Positions 1 to 13,576 of a DNA stretch of 64,000 nt are shown piece by piece (the stretch's first letter is position 1; each line of letters starts with the position of its first letter). Source of the DNA: Piscicola geometra (taxonomy: Eukaryota > Annelida > Clitellata > Hirudinida > Piscicolidae); assembly GCA_943735955.1 (NCBI GenBank), contig OX030960.1, forward strand, positions 4,172,030-4,236,029. Reading direction: 5' to 3'. Under the pieces are notes generated by a model. It was given only the letters and a program-made list of their open reading frames with translations, did no database searches and was not told the origin of the DNA. The position numbers were made by a program, and so were the translations under genes.

Positions 1-3000
1 AAGCTGCCCACAAGCAACCAAACTGCAAGCCTTCGACTGCGCAAGCAAGCTCATGTCACCGACAACATCCGGGTGATGATGAGCGAGAGAGGAAAGATTC
101 AAGAGTGGGAAGCTCCGAGTGACGAGGTTAGGCTTTGAGGGAGAATGATGGCTTCTTCATTTTTTTTGTATAATGAGTAACTTTTTAGTAATTTTTTTAA
201 ATAATATTTTTAGTTTGAGAAGAATTGTACAAATAGTAAAAACTTTGAGCGTTTTGAAATTATAAAAAAAACATGAATTTTTCTCTCAGGAGTCAAACGT
301 TTACAGTGATATCTACAACAAAGCCTCAATGACGGTAGTGACGAGAAGAAACTCTAATGGGTACAAGATTATCTACGTAAGTTTGATAAAGATTTATTTT
401 TATGATTGGACTAAATACATATCGAGTAAACGTAATTTTGAAGTAATTCAGTCACAATATTTTTTGTTTGATCATGACGTAAAAACTTTATGATTTAGTT
501 TCACTACACAGAATGGAACATTTGAGATGGAAGAATTTGTTTATCGGCTAAGTCCTTTTTTGAAAAAAGCCACGTACCCCGTGGACACGAAGACTGCCTC
601 TAAAGTCGTCATCAACGGCACTTCCTACTTGCTGAGTCAAGAAAAACGTTCAAACACGTCATACGACGCTCCGACTGGTTGTAGAGTAAACTTCATTTAT
701 GTGAATAAATTTAAATTAGAATACATAACCACGGATCTATAAAATCGATATATTTAGCAAAAAAACTATATTTGTTAGTAGCTCCATCAACACGCAACAC
801 TATCTCCTAACAGGCCGGGAAGCGAAAGTAAGGGAAGCATCCTACCCATCAGTTTTGAGCCCTAGACAAAAATTGTTCAACAAAGAGGTTTGAATTAGAT
901 AATTTCATTAAGATATTATTTTTGTGGAAAAATGACTTATTTAGTTAAAGTTTATAGCAAGTTAAACTTATAAACTCATAATATTTCTTTAGGCTCAAAA
1001 GCAAACAGAAAATGTGAGATATGGCTTGGAGCTTTTCATCATTCTTGACTACTCGATCTACTACAAGTCAGTGACTGTACTCTCTATCATAAACTATTAT
1101 GATATTTCAATATTGTTACAAACAATGTCAAAAACACATTTTATTGGCCGCTTTGTTTATTACTCAATAAAAAATGACTTTGATCACTTCACTCTAGCTG
1201 GTACGCACACAGTTCTGAGACCTCTGACGAGGCCAAGAAGAACGACGCCATCACCAATATTAGATACTTCTTCACTCACATTGTCAACGGGGTTTAACCT
1301 TTGTTACCAATGAAAATGACGAATAATTTGTAACTGTTTTAAGAATCTATTTTAATGTTTGAAATAATGACTTTATAAATTTCGAAAAGATATAATAGTG
1401 AAAATACAATTTCAGAGTTTCTCATTTTTGAAATACTGAAAAAGTAAGGGTTTATTTGAATTGGTTGCTTCTTGCAGATAAACGACCGGTACAGCAGCAT
1501 CAACGAGCCTGACATGAAGTTCTACGTCAAGCTGGTGGGCTACTTCATCGCACAAACACCCGGAGACGCCCCTTTCACTGAGATGAACGGAATCAAACTC
1601 ACACCTAACTCTATCGAGCCATATACTGCCTTAGATGAAATCGAAAAATGGGTTCAGGCTAGAGCAACTTCTTTGCCGAAATTTGACACCGTTGCTCTTT
1701 TCACAGAGTAAATCTTTTACGATTTTTTATAATTAAAATTTTAGTTATTTTAAAGCAAAAAAGCAAGGCAGATCTTTATTCAAACCCTCACCTACAGCTA
1801 CCATCTGTCTCGGCCTGCGACGAACAGTAGAATCACAGGCCTTGCGAATATAGGAGCCGCATGCACCACGAAAGGTGTCTCGATCATCAAACTACAACTA
1901 CAGTACGGTACCATTGAAACAGCCGCTCACGAGATTGGCCACAAGTTTGTGATTGTTTTGGTAGTATTGATTTTAATGTACGTTGTGTTGTCTTGCCATA
2001 TAACACTGTGAATAACGCGCACTAATTTATTACAAGCAGTCAGGTTTTACAAAACAATACAAAGTTTCTTTAATCGTTAATTAATTCTAAAATTGGAACG
2101 GTAACTTACATAGTAAATTTTGAAGTAAAAAGATAATGCTAATTTAGCAATTACCAAACCACAAAACCCTAGTCTCGGGGCGCATCACGACAGCGACAAC
2201 AACCCATGCACCAGTAACGACCAGTACATCATGGCTCCTTCTCCTGGTCCTCTCACTGATGAAACGTTCATGAATCCGTATAAATTTTCCACCTGCTCCA
2301 TTGACTACTTCAGACGCTATATCGATAAACTGAACAAGTTAGTTGAAAAGCACTTTGTTGGTTTATTGATTAAATTTCACAAAATTATTCTTTTGCGGAT
2401 AAATGAGCCCCTGAACATGCAACATTGCTAAAATAATAGAAAAAACCTAAAATTCTACATTCGCAAACATTTATTTTTTGAAATTTCTCTTTATCATCAC
2501 AGAGAAGGAAACAACTGTCTCGTGAACACTGCCTACGACGCTGATCCCAATAAAACAGAGTCTTTTTTGAAGCAGTTTCCGGGTCAAAAGTATTCGATTG
2601 AAGAACAGTGCAAGCTTTTGTACGGTACAAACTCTCACTATTGCGCTGTGAGTTTTCTTGCTCGAAACTAAAACTTGACTTGTAAAAGAAATCTTTCAAT
2701 TTAATATGAGTTTTTGAGAAAACATTTTATTTCATTTCCATGAAGTTCTTATTTCTATAATAACTAAAAGCAAGAAAGAGGATTTTTTAATGAGAATAAT
2801 TGTATCATTTGAAGGGCGGTGGTGAGAGAGACCATAAGATATGCAGAGAATTGGTTTGCTACGACCATGAGAGTCAAAGATGTATCAACAAGGTGGAGAT
2901 TAGAGCATTAGATGGAACGTCATGTGGTAACAGAAAGTGGTGCTACAGAAGCAAGTGCGTGTCCGATTCAAGAGCTCCTGCGGAACCCGGTTAGTCAATT

Positions 3001-4984
3001 TTATGTAGATAAAATATAAGTATGTTTCTATATGTTTCTGCATAGCTAACCTGTATTTTTAAAACAGATATCAATTGCATTTATGGAGACTTCAAAGAGC
3101 CTTTTGAGATCGCCAACTCACACAGCACTTGTGAGAACCACATAAAGAATAATCCAGATCGGTGCTACCAAGAACACTACAAAAACCTCTGCTGTGCTTC
3201 TTGCCAAAAAGTCAAAAATGTTTCATTCGTTGGTTAGCTCAACTTCTCGTGTGGTTTTAATCCAAGGGAAAAAATTTATGCTTTTTAATACTTAATTTTT
3301 TTATATTAATGCAAGGTTGGAACAAAAAACGAGCCTGGGAGAGTCACTTTAAGACAATTTATTGTATAGCCATCTCTGAAAAAAATTCATTTCAACTTAG
3401 ATTTGAATTTGATATTTATAATATATAAGCTTGATTAAAACAAATCAAATTTTTAGAGCTATTACAAATGACCACCGAAGGTTGTGAATACGGAGACCAT
3501 CACAGGTCATGCAATAATATAAAAGATGTGGAATGCTATGAAAAATCAACAGTCACGTCTTGCTGTGACACTTGTTCCAAGAAGCAGAGAAAGCACAGTG
3601 TCGCCAACTGCAGGTTTGACTAGGAGTTTATATATCTTTATCAAACTGATGCAAATTTAGTTGTCTTCAAAAACTTCAATTTTTCCTTTTTTCAGTTTTG
3701 GAGACAGGGCGGAATGGTGCAGCCAATTTTCTACACATAACGCAAAACAGTGCTACCAATCTGAGGATATATGCTGTGAGACCTGCTCCAAAATGAAATC
3801 TGGCATTAAAGGTATTTTGGTATAAAAATGTTTTAAAATTGCTTCCATCAGCCTCATCACTTTTAAGCAATAAATTGCTTGAATGATGTTGTTTTCAGCC
3901 TCAATATTTTCCCTATTTCTTCTTCAAATCTTTTTTGCAGGCTGCATGTACGGTGACAGGGTAAGTGGCTGCCTTAAGGAGCACTGTTCCAATCCATCCT
4001 TCAAAGAAGATTGCTGTGACACATGCAAAAACTTTGTCAATTTTTCTACCACTGGAATCCCTTCTTCTGTTCCTATTCAAAATCTCGACCCCACTAGAAT
4101 CTCAAAGAAAAATCATTCTTCTTGTCCCAACGGAGACGAGGCTCATTTCTGTGCAACGATACAGGCATTCGAGTGCTACAACTACAAGAAGACTTGCTGT
4201 GCTACCTGTGCCAAGTTCTTCGAACCTAACAAAAGGAGTTAGTTACACTTCTTTGATCAATGTGTAGTTTTTTCCACTTTAGTCTTTTTTGGAAGATTCT
4301 ATATTATTTTTAAGTTATTATTTTATAAATGAACAATTTATATATCGTTTTTTTATTCTTATATTTCTAGATTTTAAAAATGTTTTTCTCTACAGACTGC
4401 GAGTTTGGAGACAAGGTGCCATGGTGCACGAGTTATGTCATAAATCCTGTTCTGTGCGATAGACCGGAGGTGGCTGAGAACTGCTGCAAAACCTGTGCCA
4501 GTGACAAAAAAACAATAGATATTTGTTAGTTAACTATTTGTTGTTTCGTTACAGTTTGAAACTGATAAAGTTTTCATTTTGACTTCATAAAACAAACATT
4601 ATGTCTTCCATGACAGCTGTTCTTTTAGACACTTCTTCGTGGTGCCCAGAAATCTTCTCGGGATACTGCTACGATCCCACTACCGCAAAAATCTGTTCTT
4701 TCACTTGCGAACGTCTGCGAAAAAACCGCACTGGAAGTGAGCTAAAAATTTAGTTTATAAATCATTCAAATCTAAATGTAACAAAATCCGTGATGCTTAA
4801 AACGCTTTTTGTGTCTTTAAATTTTTTTTTCCATTTTCTATTGGCTTAAAAAGTAAATCAAAGTAACTTTCAAAAAATAATAACATAAACAGAATGCCGC
4901 TACGGAAACTACTTCGACTGGTGTGCCCCAAAGTATTGTTCCATAAACAAGGTGGAGTGCTGTGAGTCTTGCGTTAATGGCTGA
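1..4984 (+). CDS. Gene A: secreted M12B metalloprotease with ShKT-like modules (5' partial)
   Basis: Reprolysin/ADAMTS-like zinc endopeptidase, presumably secreted; substrate unknown. Exons: 1-126, 290-376, 512-677, 814-887, 993-1066, 1198-1291, 1478-1707, 1798-1944, 2173-2337, 2503-2647, 2815-2989, 3068-3232, 3457-3613, 3696-3811, 3941-4237, 4396-4524, 4617-4736, 4893-4984 (852 visible residues, all phases agree). Order: propeptide (exons 1-4), catalytic domain (5-9) with the metzincin motif HEIGHNLGAHHD built across the junction 1944/2173 and a Met-turn at YIMAPS, then an ADAMTS-type cysteine-rich part (exon 10 with PGQKYSIEEQC, exon 11 with DGTSCGNRKWC), then about seven six-Cys ShKT-like modules plus one four-Cys half module (exon 17). 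The start and signal peptide lie left of the window. About 90% or more like gene C by eye, introns included, so a recent tandem duplicate. Family and catalytic motif are seen; biological role is not known. Confidence 0.88.
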
Positions 4985-5220
4985 ATATAATTCTACGAGT
5001 TGGATCAATATCTTGGTTAATGATTTTGGTGTTATTCTTAATTTTCTTAACTATTATTAAGATAATCTATTGAATGAAAGCGTTTTTGTTTTTTGACTTT
5101 GTGTAATCCCCCATGTAATCACGATCAGACAATGTTTTAGAGCAAAAATAGTTGATCTGATTAATGTGTATGATCATATATTTTATGAAAATTTCTGTAA
5201 TGATCAATAGAACACGTTGA

Positions 5221-5335
5221 ATAACAATTAGCTGAGTGCATAACGATTCAGCTTGACTAACGGTCGGTTTTATGTTCGAGTGCAACCGATGCCTTAGCAG
5301 TGAACGCTTCTGATGCGTACAGGGCGCTTTATTGA
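5221..5335 (+). repeat. tRNA-derived SINE-like fragment
   Basis: An A-box-like stretch (TTAGCTGAGTGCATAACG near 5228) is followed about 40 bases on by a B-box-like TGTTCGAGTGCAACC (near 5273). Further on comes GGGCGCTTTATTG, a kind of motif often seen in invertebrate SINE tails. Order and spacing suit a Pol III-type SINE head; it is too degenerate to be a functional tRNA. Family not identified. Confidence 0.45.
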
Positions 5336-5805
5336 AACGACAAATTATTTATTTGAGAAAGTATAGTTACATTACAATTTTAAAGACTGGTATTTTTTCG
5401 TTTCCACAAACTTTTTAACCTAATTGAAATGGTTTTTTCCATTCCTATTATACAAATTTGTGTTTTTGATAATTTATATAGTCGACTTATCATCAACTTA
5501 TCTTATCTAAATGTATCAATGTTGGAAAGATGGTATTTATTCAAACTTAAAATATAATGACATTTCAAACGACGAAATCTATTTTATAGTCAAACATTTA
5601 AAAAAATGAAGTTTTTTGTTTTGTTTTTGCATTTTTTTATTTAAAATGAAACTCATACTGCATTTATGATGGTTACTTAATAAAATAAAAGAATTTATTT
5701 TTGAAAAAATCTTCGATTAATTTAATTTAACAATTTTTAAGTGTTCTCCACGATTCAAGCAATTGATTTTACATATTTTTGTACAACTTAGAAAATTACC
5801 ACTTG

Positions 5806-5905
5806 GATCCCACGTCTTTAACAATAACTTCTCTGAAACTCAAAAACCAATATTCATCCCACGTCTTTAACATCCACTTTTTTGTAACTCAAAAACCAAT
5901 ATGTA
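5806..5905. repeat. 49-bp tandem duplication upstream of gene B
   Basis: Two near-identical copies with period 49: CCCACGTCTTTAAC occurs at about 5809 and again at about 5858, each followed by CTCAAAAACCAATAT. The copies lie 80-180 bp before the gene B start codon, so they may be a duplicated promoter segment, but no function is shown. Confidence 0.7.
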
Positions 5906-5981
5906 ATCAATAAGAAATAAGATCTTATAGGCTCAAGTGGACTATTCTTGACTCATTTGTTCGAGGTCTTGGCTCGACACG

Positions 5982-8900
5982 ATGAATCTTATTTTTCTTT
6001 TTCTGTCCGTGAGCTTTTTCTCAATAAACGGTTGGAAACAAGTTTCTTAAACTTTGACTTCAAAGTATATTTTTGGCTAATTAATGCTTTAATTAACAAA
6101 TATTTTTGATTGTTGCCTCATTTTCAAGTTATTCATTGGCTTATAACACATTTTTGAAGCAGCTTTGCAGGTTAAAGTTCATAAATACTACCTCTCCATT
6201 GACTTCGAGGTAATTTTCAACAGTAGCCATTCCGTCACTTTGCTTCTACGCCGTAACCAGAACAGTCAATATGAAGATACGGACGTTTATGGGAAAAAAT
6301 TAAAGAAAGCTACTTCAAAGGATGCATATGTGAGTAAATTATACAGTTTTATAAAATATTTTTACTTTTTTGTCTTCAGAAGTTATAAACTTAAAGATTT
6401 TTTTCTCTATTCTTCAGGAGATGGCGTCCTTCAGTGAAACTGCCCACAACGGCCGCTTCACTGTTGAAACTTCGACTGACATGACGAAACCCGAAACGCT
6501 ATATGTTAGAAATCTTTCTAAATTTCAATTCTCTTTTTTGCGATGAAAACCTCAGATAAAACTTTCCCTCATGTCTAGTACGGCTCCTTTGTGTACAACG
6601 GAGCCATTTACGACTTGGAGCCCTTGAAAGCTTTGGACGCACAGCCAGCAAAGACGCACAAGAAGGCTTATGACTTTGAAATTGAAAGTCAAAAGTACAA
6701 GTTGTATGAAGAAGTCCAAGTGGAAATCAGCAGCAAAGGTGATTGTTTAAATTCTTTTATTATTCAATTTTACCAATAATCGCTTTTTACTATCGGGCCA
6801 AATACGAGGTAGGGTATTATTCGACTGTATAAGATAATTTATCGAATAACTAGAAGAGTTGAATTTGGAAATAATCAAAACTTTGACTTTGCGCGTGAAT
6901 TTTACTTTGAAGTATTTTGTATAGACGTTGAACATTTATGATTTCCAAGTATCAGTAGAAATTTCAGACACAGAAATGAGATTTTAGAAAAATAAATCTA
7001 GTTTCAAATACAGTAGCTGCTATAGTTGGTTAAACGACTATTACATTTAATAGTAATTGGTCGGATCAAAACTATTTGGCCAAATACAAACTGTTAAAAA
7101 GTTACTTATTGTTTCCCAAGAAAAAAGAAATTAAAGAATAGTTTTTCACACAATATTGAAGATCTAATTTCTCATTTAATTGAACAGATGAAGCGAAGAC
7201 AAATTTCGGAGATATGGCAGACTCTTTTATGACTCTATTAAACTTCAGAATGCAGGAAAAAATTGGACAGACTGAAGGAAGGGTCATTGTTGAGTTTGTA
7301 ATAGTTCTTGACGCTTCTGTCTATAAAAAGTGGGTCACTGAAGTTGATTTTCAAATTAGTGAAACTCATTAAAATATGTTTTTCTAAGTTTTATATTTGT
7401 TTAATACTGCTTTCAAATTTAATAACTCTTGCACAGATGGTTTACTATGACCAAAGATCGTCAAAAGGCCTTTCACAACATCAAGTACTACTACACAAAC
7501 ATCGCAAACGGGGTTTTCGCAGTGCTTTTTATTCAATAAATATAAATATTTAGTTTTTTAAAAATGTCAATAATATAACAATATTCTCTAAATGATAAAA
7601 AATGTTTCTTCAGGTTAGAGCAAACTATGACTTGATTAACGACCCAGAGTACAATGTCACCATGCACTTTGCTGGCATCTACATTGCTGAAGTAAAATTC
7701 TTTAAGTTTAAATAAGAAATCATCAAATATTAACTAACTGCAATTATAAATTACTGCCTCAAAGACTGAAAGAGATGACCCTTACAGTCTGGATAGTACC
7801 GTCAGGCTTGCCGATTATCTGGATCCCAATAGAGCCCTTGATCTAGTTAGTATGTTAAGGTATCGATAATTTAAATTGAATAATATTTAATTTTCAATAT
7901 TCCATAGTTCAAAACATTTTTTCCAATTTTTGTCGAGTCGATTTCTTAGATTGTATATTTTTACTTCTTCAAGTGGGTTGAGTTCATGGCGAAGAAAAAG
8001 TTGGACCCAACCTTTCCGACATTTGACGTGGCAGCTGTTTTCACTGAGTTTGTCTGCGTTCATATAAATCATAATTCATGAAAAAGTGTTTAAAAAAGTT
8101 TTTATAGAATACTTGGAAACACTTGAATATATAGATTATCATGCCAAGTACTGGAAGCTAATAAAAACAAAATACTCGAAAACAGCTACCAACCGGGTCT
8201 TAACGGACTTGCTTATACGAGAGGAGTGTGCAAGAAAATTGGTGTTTCCATCAACAAAGACAACGGACCCTATCAAGCCATCAACACAGCCACTCACGAG
8301 ATCGGTCACAAGTAAGTCTGTATAAACAAAGTACTTGACAATTTTATGTATGATTGGAATATTTTCTATCAATTTTATTAAAATTAATGAATTTTCTTAT
8401 TCACTTTTTTCTAATCTTAAATAATAATTTATTTGTCTTTCAAACAGTTTATTTTATTAATTTTAATATAAATAACTTTATCAAACAATTCCCCTTGATA
8501 CTGCACCAGCTTGGGAGCAGGACATGATGGAGTTAATAACAACTGCCAGTAAAGAACCCTTTCAGATCTGATATGCATACATAAAAACTTTTAAAATATG
8601 ATTGAAACTCCCTATTTTTTAATGTGACATATATTTAAAAAGTTAACCAATCAGGTATGAAGACCAGTATATAATGGCGGCAGCCAGAGTTAAAGCGGCT
8701 AAAGAAACCTTTATGAACCAATTCATATTTTCTCCTTGCTCGATGGTTCAATTAAAAAAGCACTTAGCATCAAAACTTGAGTTTGTAATCTTTTTCTATT
8801 TTTATTTATAAAAAGATTATTAAAATCAGTCCATCTTCTTATTACTAAATTTTTGAACATATAATTCTTATTATCATCAATAACATAATTTTTCACTCAA

Positions 8901-11376
8901 TAAACCCTCAAACCCTATCTCCTCAGAACTGGTTGTCTATACAACGTACCAGCAAGCATGCCCGCCTTCAGTGACCACGACTTTTTAAGTCAACACCCCG
9001 GTCAGAAGTTCAGTCTTGACCAGCAATGCTCCATTGCCCTAGGTTCTCAATACTCTGCCTGTGGTGTAAGTTACAGCTGTTTTTGTGAAAGATGTCTGAG
9101 ATGAAGTAGAAATTCAATATGAAAATATAATTGAAGAAGTAGTTAAATCACCGATTTGGGAATTAGTGTCAAATATTTGACGTTGTTTATAAATATAAAA
9201 AATGAAAGTAAATGTGTGATAAATTTTTAGGTATCAGTTATGTAATTATTTTCATTTTGTTTAAGTCTTAAACTTTAAGAAACTCTGAAAACATAAAAAG
9301 TTATATTTGAAATTTATAGAGTTTTACTAATCATGAAGTTTCAATTAAGCAAATAACTTTTTTTAAATTTTTTAAATACTTTTTTATTACGTAAAATTTA
9401 TTTTTTATTTCATCTAGCTGCTAGAAATTCTAGTAGAATCATTCTAGCTGCCAGATTCTTTTACCATAACCGGGTTTCTCTGGGTTTAAGGATTTTCATA
9501 ATGAAGCACCGTCTGAATAATACTTTAGTTTTTATGTATTTTAATAAATTAAGAACTTTGATATTATTTTAAATTATAAATTTGTTTTCTTTCTACTCTA
9601 GAAGCATTTTTTCTAAATTTTAAATATTAAAAGTAATTCACTTAGGAATACATTGATCATGTCTTGAATAGGACAAATCTGGTTTTTGTTATTATAACAT
9701 CTGTGTCTTCAGAAATTCGAGTATTTAAATTTATCCTCTTTCATCTTTTTAGGGAGAAGTTTCCAGCGAAAAGTTCTGCTTAGAACTACTTTGTTACCAT
9801 AGCACATACAAAAATTGCGTAACGATGAACTTAGTTCCAGCTGAAGGCACTTCATGTGGAAACAAGAAGTGGTGCATGAAAGGGAAATGTGTATCAGATC
9901 CCAAGGCTCCTGTCTTTTCAGGTGTTGTGGCTTGATTATGTCTATATTGGCAAACGAACAGTCATTTTGAATGATTTTATTTTCAGTACTTCATTTATAT
10001 GTTTTTTACTAAACCAATTCACATTCTTGCCGTATCATCCATCAAAGATTCTTGCTTGACTGGGGACAGCAAAGTTACTATAGAGACATCAGAAAAGAAA
10101 AAAGTTTGTTCTGAGTTTATTGCAGAAAAACCTGGTTACTGCTACGAAGAATACTACAGAAAACTCTGTTGCAAATCATGCCTTGACCTCAGCAAGAAAA
10201 AAGAGCCAAGTAAGATACGTTTTATTAAAAAAAGTGAACATTTAAAAAACTAAAGTTGAAAATGGGAAAATGATTTTAATATATTTGTTAAGTTAATTTC
10301 TTTCATATTGTTATTACTTAACTATAGATTGTCCATATGGTGACAAACACGAAGACTGCTCGTTAAGTCAGTGTAAGTATTTGGCAAAAGAATGCTGCGA
10401 GACTTGCTCAGGTAAAAAGAAAGATAGCAAACCAACAGTTGAAGAGACTGCCAAGCCAAGAGGTATTGAAGCTCCTAAATACACTCTTGCACTCGGAACA
10501 TTATATTTTACAGCTTTCCTTACTTTGGCTTCATCTTACTTTCTTCTATTTATATTTTATATTTATAATAAATCAAACTTTTTTAGAACCTGAAAATAAG
10601 TGTAGGGACATAAAAGACTGCAGTAACTACGTGGCCTACCAGTGTTACGAGAAGGTAGTTTCGCAAGAATGCTGTGAAACTTGCGAAGGCTTCAAAAACT
10701 CAAAAGACAGTGGTGGTAAGAAACATTTTTCTTTTTTAAACATGATGAAAATCTTTAAGTTTGGATTTGAGTAATTCCTATTTGTAGTTGAATAGTAATC
10801 ATAATCCATTCTATCATTTTAACAATGTATACACCTCAATGAAATGTTGGTAGCATGCATGTATGGAGACAAGGGTTCTTGGTGCAAAGAAAGGGTAAAG
10901 AATTTTCCAGACCACTGCATCCAAAGTTCTGATGTTAAAACCAGATGTTGTGAATCGTGCAAAGGAATCACAAATAAACCTAAGGGTGAATAATGGCGTA
11001 CATGCTGCTAATAAACTAAAGTTATTTGTCTCTAATTAGGATCGTTTTCATATTAGAACAACATATGTAATTTTCATTATTTTCTAGGTTGTCAAGACAT
11101 CGACGACTGCAGTGACATTGAAGCAAAAGACTGTTATGACGCAGAAGTCGAAAAAAACTGCTGTGCCACTTGTTCAAGCTACAAAAAAAATGATAGTGAA
11201 GGTGATTTTTATTGTTTTCAATGGATCAATACACTAATATTGCTATAAAATTGATAATAATAGATCTTACTACACATTTTGCAGTTTGCAAATACGGAAA
11301 CCGTTATAAATACTGTAAAAAAAGTCATTGTAAAAATGAAGATTTCGTCAGCAATTGTTGCCAAACATGTGGATAA
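5982..11376 (+). CDS. Gene B: secreted M12B metalloprotease with six ShKT-like modules
   Basis: Complete model of 758 residues. Exons: 5982-6030, 6163-6329, 6418-6504, 6579-6738, 7188-7329, 7437-7512, 7614-7691, 7765-7845, 7974-8047, 8186-8311, 8510-8548, 8655-8780, 8927-9065, 9753-9921, 10048-10209, 10328-10462, 10587-10715, 10854-10985, 11088-11201, 11285-11376. Exon 1 is a signal peptide (MNLIFLFLSVSFFSIN, hydrophobic). Exons 2-5 are propeptide; exons 5-12 catalytic, with HEIGHNLGAGHD built across 8311/8510 and Met-turn YIMAAA. Exons 13-14 form the ADAMTS-like cysteine-rich part (PGQKFSLDQQC; EGTSCGNKKWC). Each of the last six exons is one six-Cys ShKT-like module and the internal ones are phase 1-1, the classic arrangement for exon duplication. 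Compared with A and C an extra intron splits the catalytic domain (7846-7973). The exon 10 start at 8186 was chosen by alignment with A and C; 8135 is an open alternative. Bases from 8133 on are repeated beyond the assembly gap. Confidence 0.88.
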
Positions 11377-11449
11377 AAACTGGATATGAAATCTATTTTC
11401 TTATTTGGTTCGAACTTTGAATAGTTGTTCTATTCTAGAAAATTGTTTG

Positions 11450-11455
11450 AATAAA
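11450..11455 (+). promoter_or_regulatory. Poly(A) signal of gene B
   Basis: AATAAA 74 bases after the gene B stop codon, at a usual distance for a short 3' UTR. The duplicate copy is at 17318-17323. Confidence 0.6.
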
Positions 11456-12052
11456 ATTATTAAACTACTTCAATGTATTGATTCCATTTTACAAGACTAT
11501 TTAACAAATTATTTATTTAGAAAGATTTTTATAAATCTTGAAATTTACGTTTTAAATATGAATTGAAGAAAAGAATATAAAATCTTTGAAGATATGAAGA
11601 TGGTTTCGTTAGGTCATTAGAAATTTTCATCTGGCTGAAGAACAGCGTTGAAACTTCTCTTCTTTGTGTCTATAATGAGTTTCCAAAACTCTAGGAAAAA
11701 GTGTCATTTATATAAATTCGCAGCTTTGCTCTTCTAAAATTGTCTCTACTTTAATGTTTAATATGACACCATCGAGTATAGTTTTGATGAAATAATACTT
11801 CAAAAATCAATTTGATTGTTTCTTCATTATTCAAGTTAATAATTCACGTAAAAAAAAATTTCATTAAGCATATTCAGTTCTTGAGAGCAGTATGCAAAAA
11901 CTCTGACGTCCAATAAATTTAAATGAATGAATTTTTAAATGCTATTATTAATATTTATTTTAGAATTTATTATAATATTAAACCCAAGTGATTAGTTGAT
12001 ACGCTTACAAGATAAATATATTAAATAAAATTTATAAAACATAACTATCTTA

Positions 12053-12121
12053 GAGCCGATTTATTTCTCATCCCCCTCCTCTCCGTCTTTATCACTACGA
12101 CATTCTCATTCCCAAGCATCA
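12053..12121 (+). pseudogene. Relic signal-peptide exon lacking its start codon
   Basis: Closely resembles the signal-peptide exon at 13577-13640/19445-19508: both contain an ITTT(Y/F)SFPS-coding stretch followed by a GT donor position. The ATG has become GAG and a short insertion lies in the middle. It looks like exon 1 of a lost metalloprotease or CBM14 gene copy. Second copy across the gap at 17921-17989. Confidence 0.7.
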
Positions 12122-12299
12122 GTTTTTTGAAAAAAATTCAAATAGTTTTTCCCAATTTGTGAAGCAAAAGCAAACACCGAGAAATTAACATCCATGCAAT
12201 CGCAGCTGAATAATTATTTTATTAAATCTTGCATTAACCATCAGACTACATAGGGTTTTTGACATTCTGGTGACACCAGTTTCATAGGCTTATTATAAG

Positions 12300-12395
12300 C
12301 GTATAATATGAAGCGATTTTTTTGACATGATTTTAACAACTGGAATACCACTGGCTGCAGGTTATTAACCACTCGGCCACCCGTTTACTTAGTTC
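12300..12395 (-). repeat. tRNA-like SINE relic
   Basis: On the minus strand GGGTGGCCGAGTGGTTAA (about 12390 down) is an almost perfect tRNA Leu/Ser-type D-arm/A-box, followed by CCTGCAGCCAGTGG. No convincing B-box follows, so it is probably a decayed SINE head rather than a tRNA gene. Repeated near 18168-18263. Confidence 0.45.
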
Positions 12396-12685
12396 AGATT
12401 TTCAATCCCTTTGAAATAAGTTTTTATATTTATATTCTATTTATACTGAAATATAGAAGTACAAGCAGACTGTCATTTAAATATTTCTATGATATATCTA
12501 CAATTTATGAAGGAGTTAAAAACGAAATAAGTGACTCGAGTAAAATTCCAACGATACACTCAAATGGCTGAGATTGTTTCGAATTTTGTCAACTGTTCAT
12601 TGAGTAGCAGCTGACGAACAAGGAAGAAATAAAATCATTTTGTTAAGTCAAGACTTAATAGGAATGAACCAATCGAAAAGTTTGG

Positions 12686-12757
12686 ATGCGTCTGCATTGC
12701 ACTTGCAACAGAGTCAAGAACTGTGAAAACTTTGTGGCAACAGAGTGCATCAGAATT
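12686..12757 (+). pseudogene. Truncated ShKT-like exon
   Basis: The frame RVKNCENFVATECIR aligns with the module of gene B exon 17 (DIKDCSNYVAYQCYEK), but the second half with the CC-x2-C signature is absent and the frame runs into AT-rich sequence. With the relic at 12053 it points to a decayed gene copy between B and C. Second copy at 18554-18625. Confidence 0.55.
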
Positions 12758-13576
12758 TTGACTTTCTTTTTTGGCCTTCAGTCACATAAAATCTTTAAAA
12801 ATCTGTTTATATCTTATGTAAATTATTTTAATCTAAACAAATTAAAACTTTTAAATAATTATCTCTGTATTAAGGTAATGTTATGCATGAATGTAATGCA
12901 TTGAGTAATTTAATTTTAATTTGACTTAAGAATGAAAAAATTAAATTAAATTAAATGTTTTTAGTTTATTTCAATAACTCGTAATCATTTGTTAGTGAAT
13001 ATATATAATTTTAAGAAATGCATAATTTATTCGTCTTCAATCAATTGAATAGAATATTTCCAGTTAATATAGAAACTCTTCTCAAAATTCTCAAGTGCTT
13101 TGTAACAAATGTTATTAAATATTCATCTTTTCAGAGAAACGCCTAATTTATTATAATTTGAATCAATACTGAATTCAATGATAGAATAAAAGCGAGTAAA
13201 TATTCTTTTAAATCACTGAATATTTTTCCAATACCAAGACTTCTCGATCTCTTCACATCCAGGGTTGTGCTTTTTTTTGCAATAATCTCAATAGCATAAC
13301 TAAAATTTTAAAATTCTGAAAAAGAGATAGCGTTCAAGTAATTGGCATGAAGATAGATAAAAAATAATCGCGATGGCACCATCACCACTTATATTCGTTG
13401 AAATAATTATCAAATAAACAAAAAGCTATGTGATACGACTTTTGATTAAATGACTTGCTTTGTGTGTTCTTGAAAATCGATGAAAAATAGCAATCAACAT
13501 TGATATTTAATTTAGCTAATAAAAAGTGTTGAAACTTAAGTTACCAAAGCAATTGGTGAGACTGGGGACGAATATC

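Larger units (their letters stand above)
4985..5981. other. Intergenic region A-B
   Basis: AT-rich spacer between the stop of gene A and the signal peptide of gene B. It holds a tRNA-like SINE head (5221-5335) and a 49-bp tandem duplication (5806-5905), both listed separately. The rest shows no gene. Presumably the promoter of gene B lies in the last few hundred bases; no clear TATA element could be assigned. Confidence 0.6.
11377..13576. other. Intergenic region B-C with relic exons (left copy)
   Basis: AT-rich spacer that begins with the gene B poly(A) signal AATAAA at 11450-11455. It contains a start-less relic of a signal-peptide exon (12053-12121), a tRNA-like A-box on the minus strand (about 12340-12390) and a truncated ShKT-like exon (12686-12757). 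No intact gene is visible elsewhere. The same sequence recurs at 17245-19444. Confidence 0.7.

Noticed and set aside
5067..5285. 72-residue antisense frame near gene A end
   Set aside because: No family features, overlaps the SINE-like fragment, no splice or start evidence.
8086..8325. 79-residue plus-strand frame over the catalytic exon of gene B
   Set aside because: Wrong frame; the frame containing HEIGH is the conserved one.
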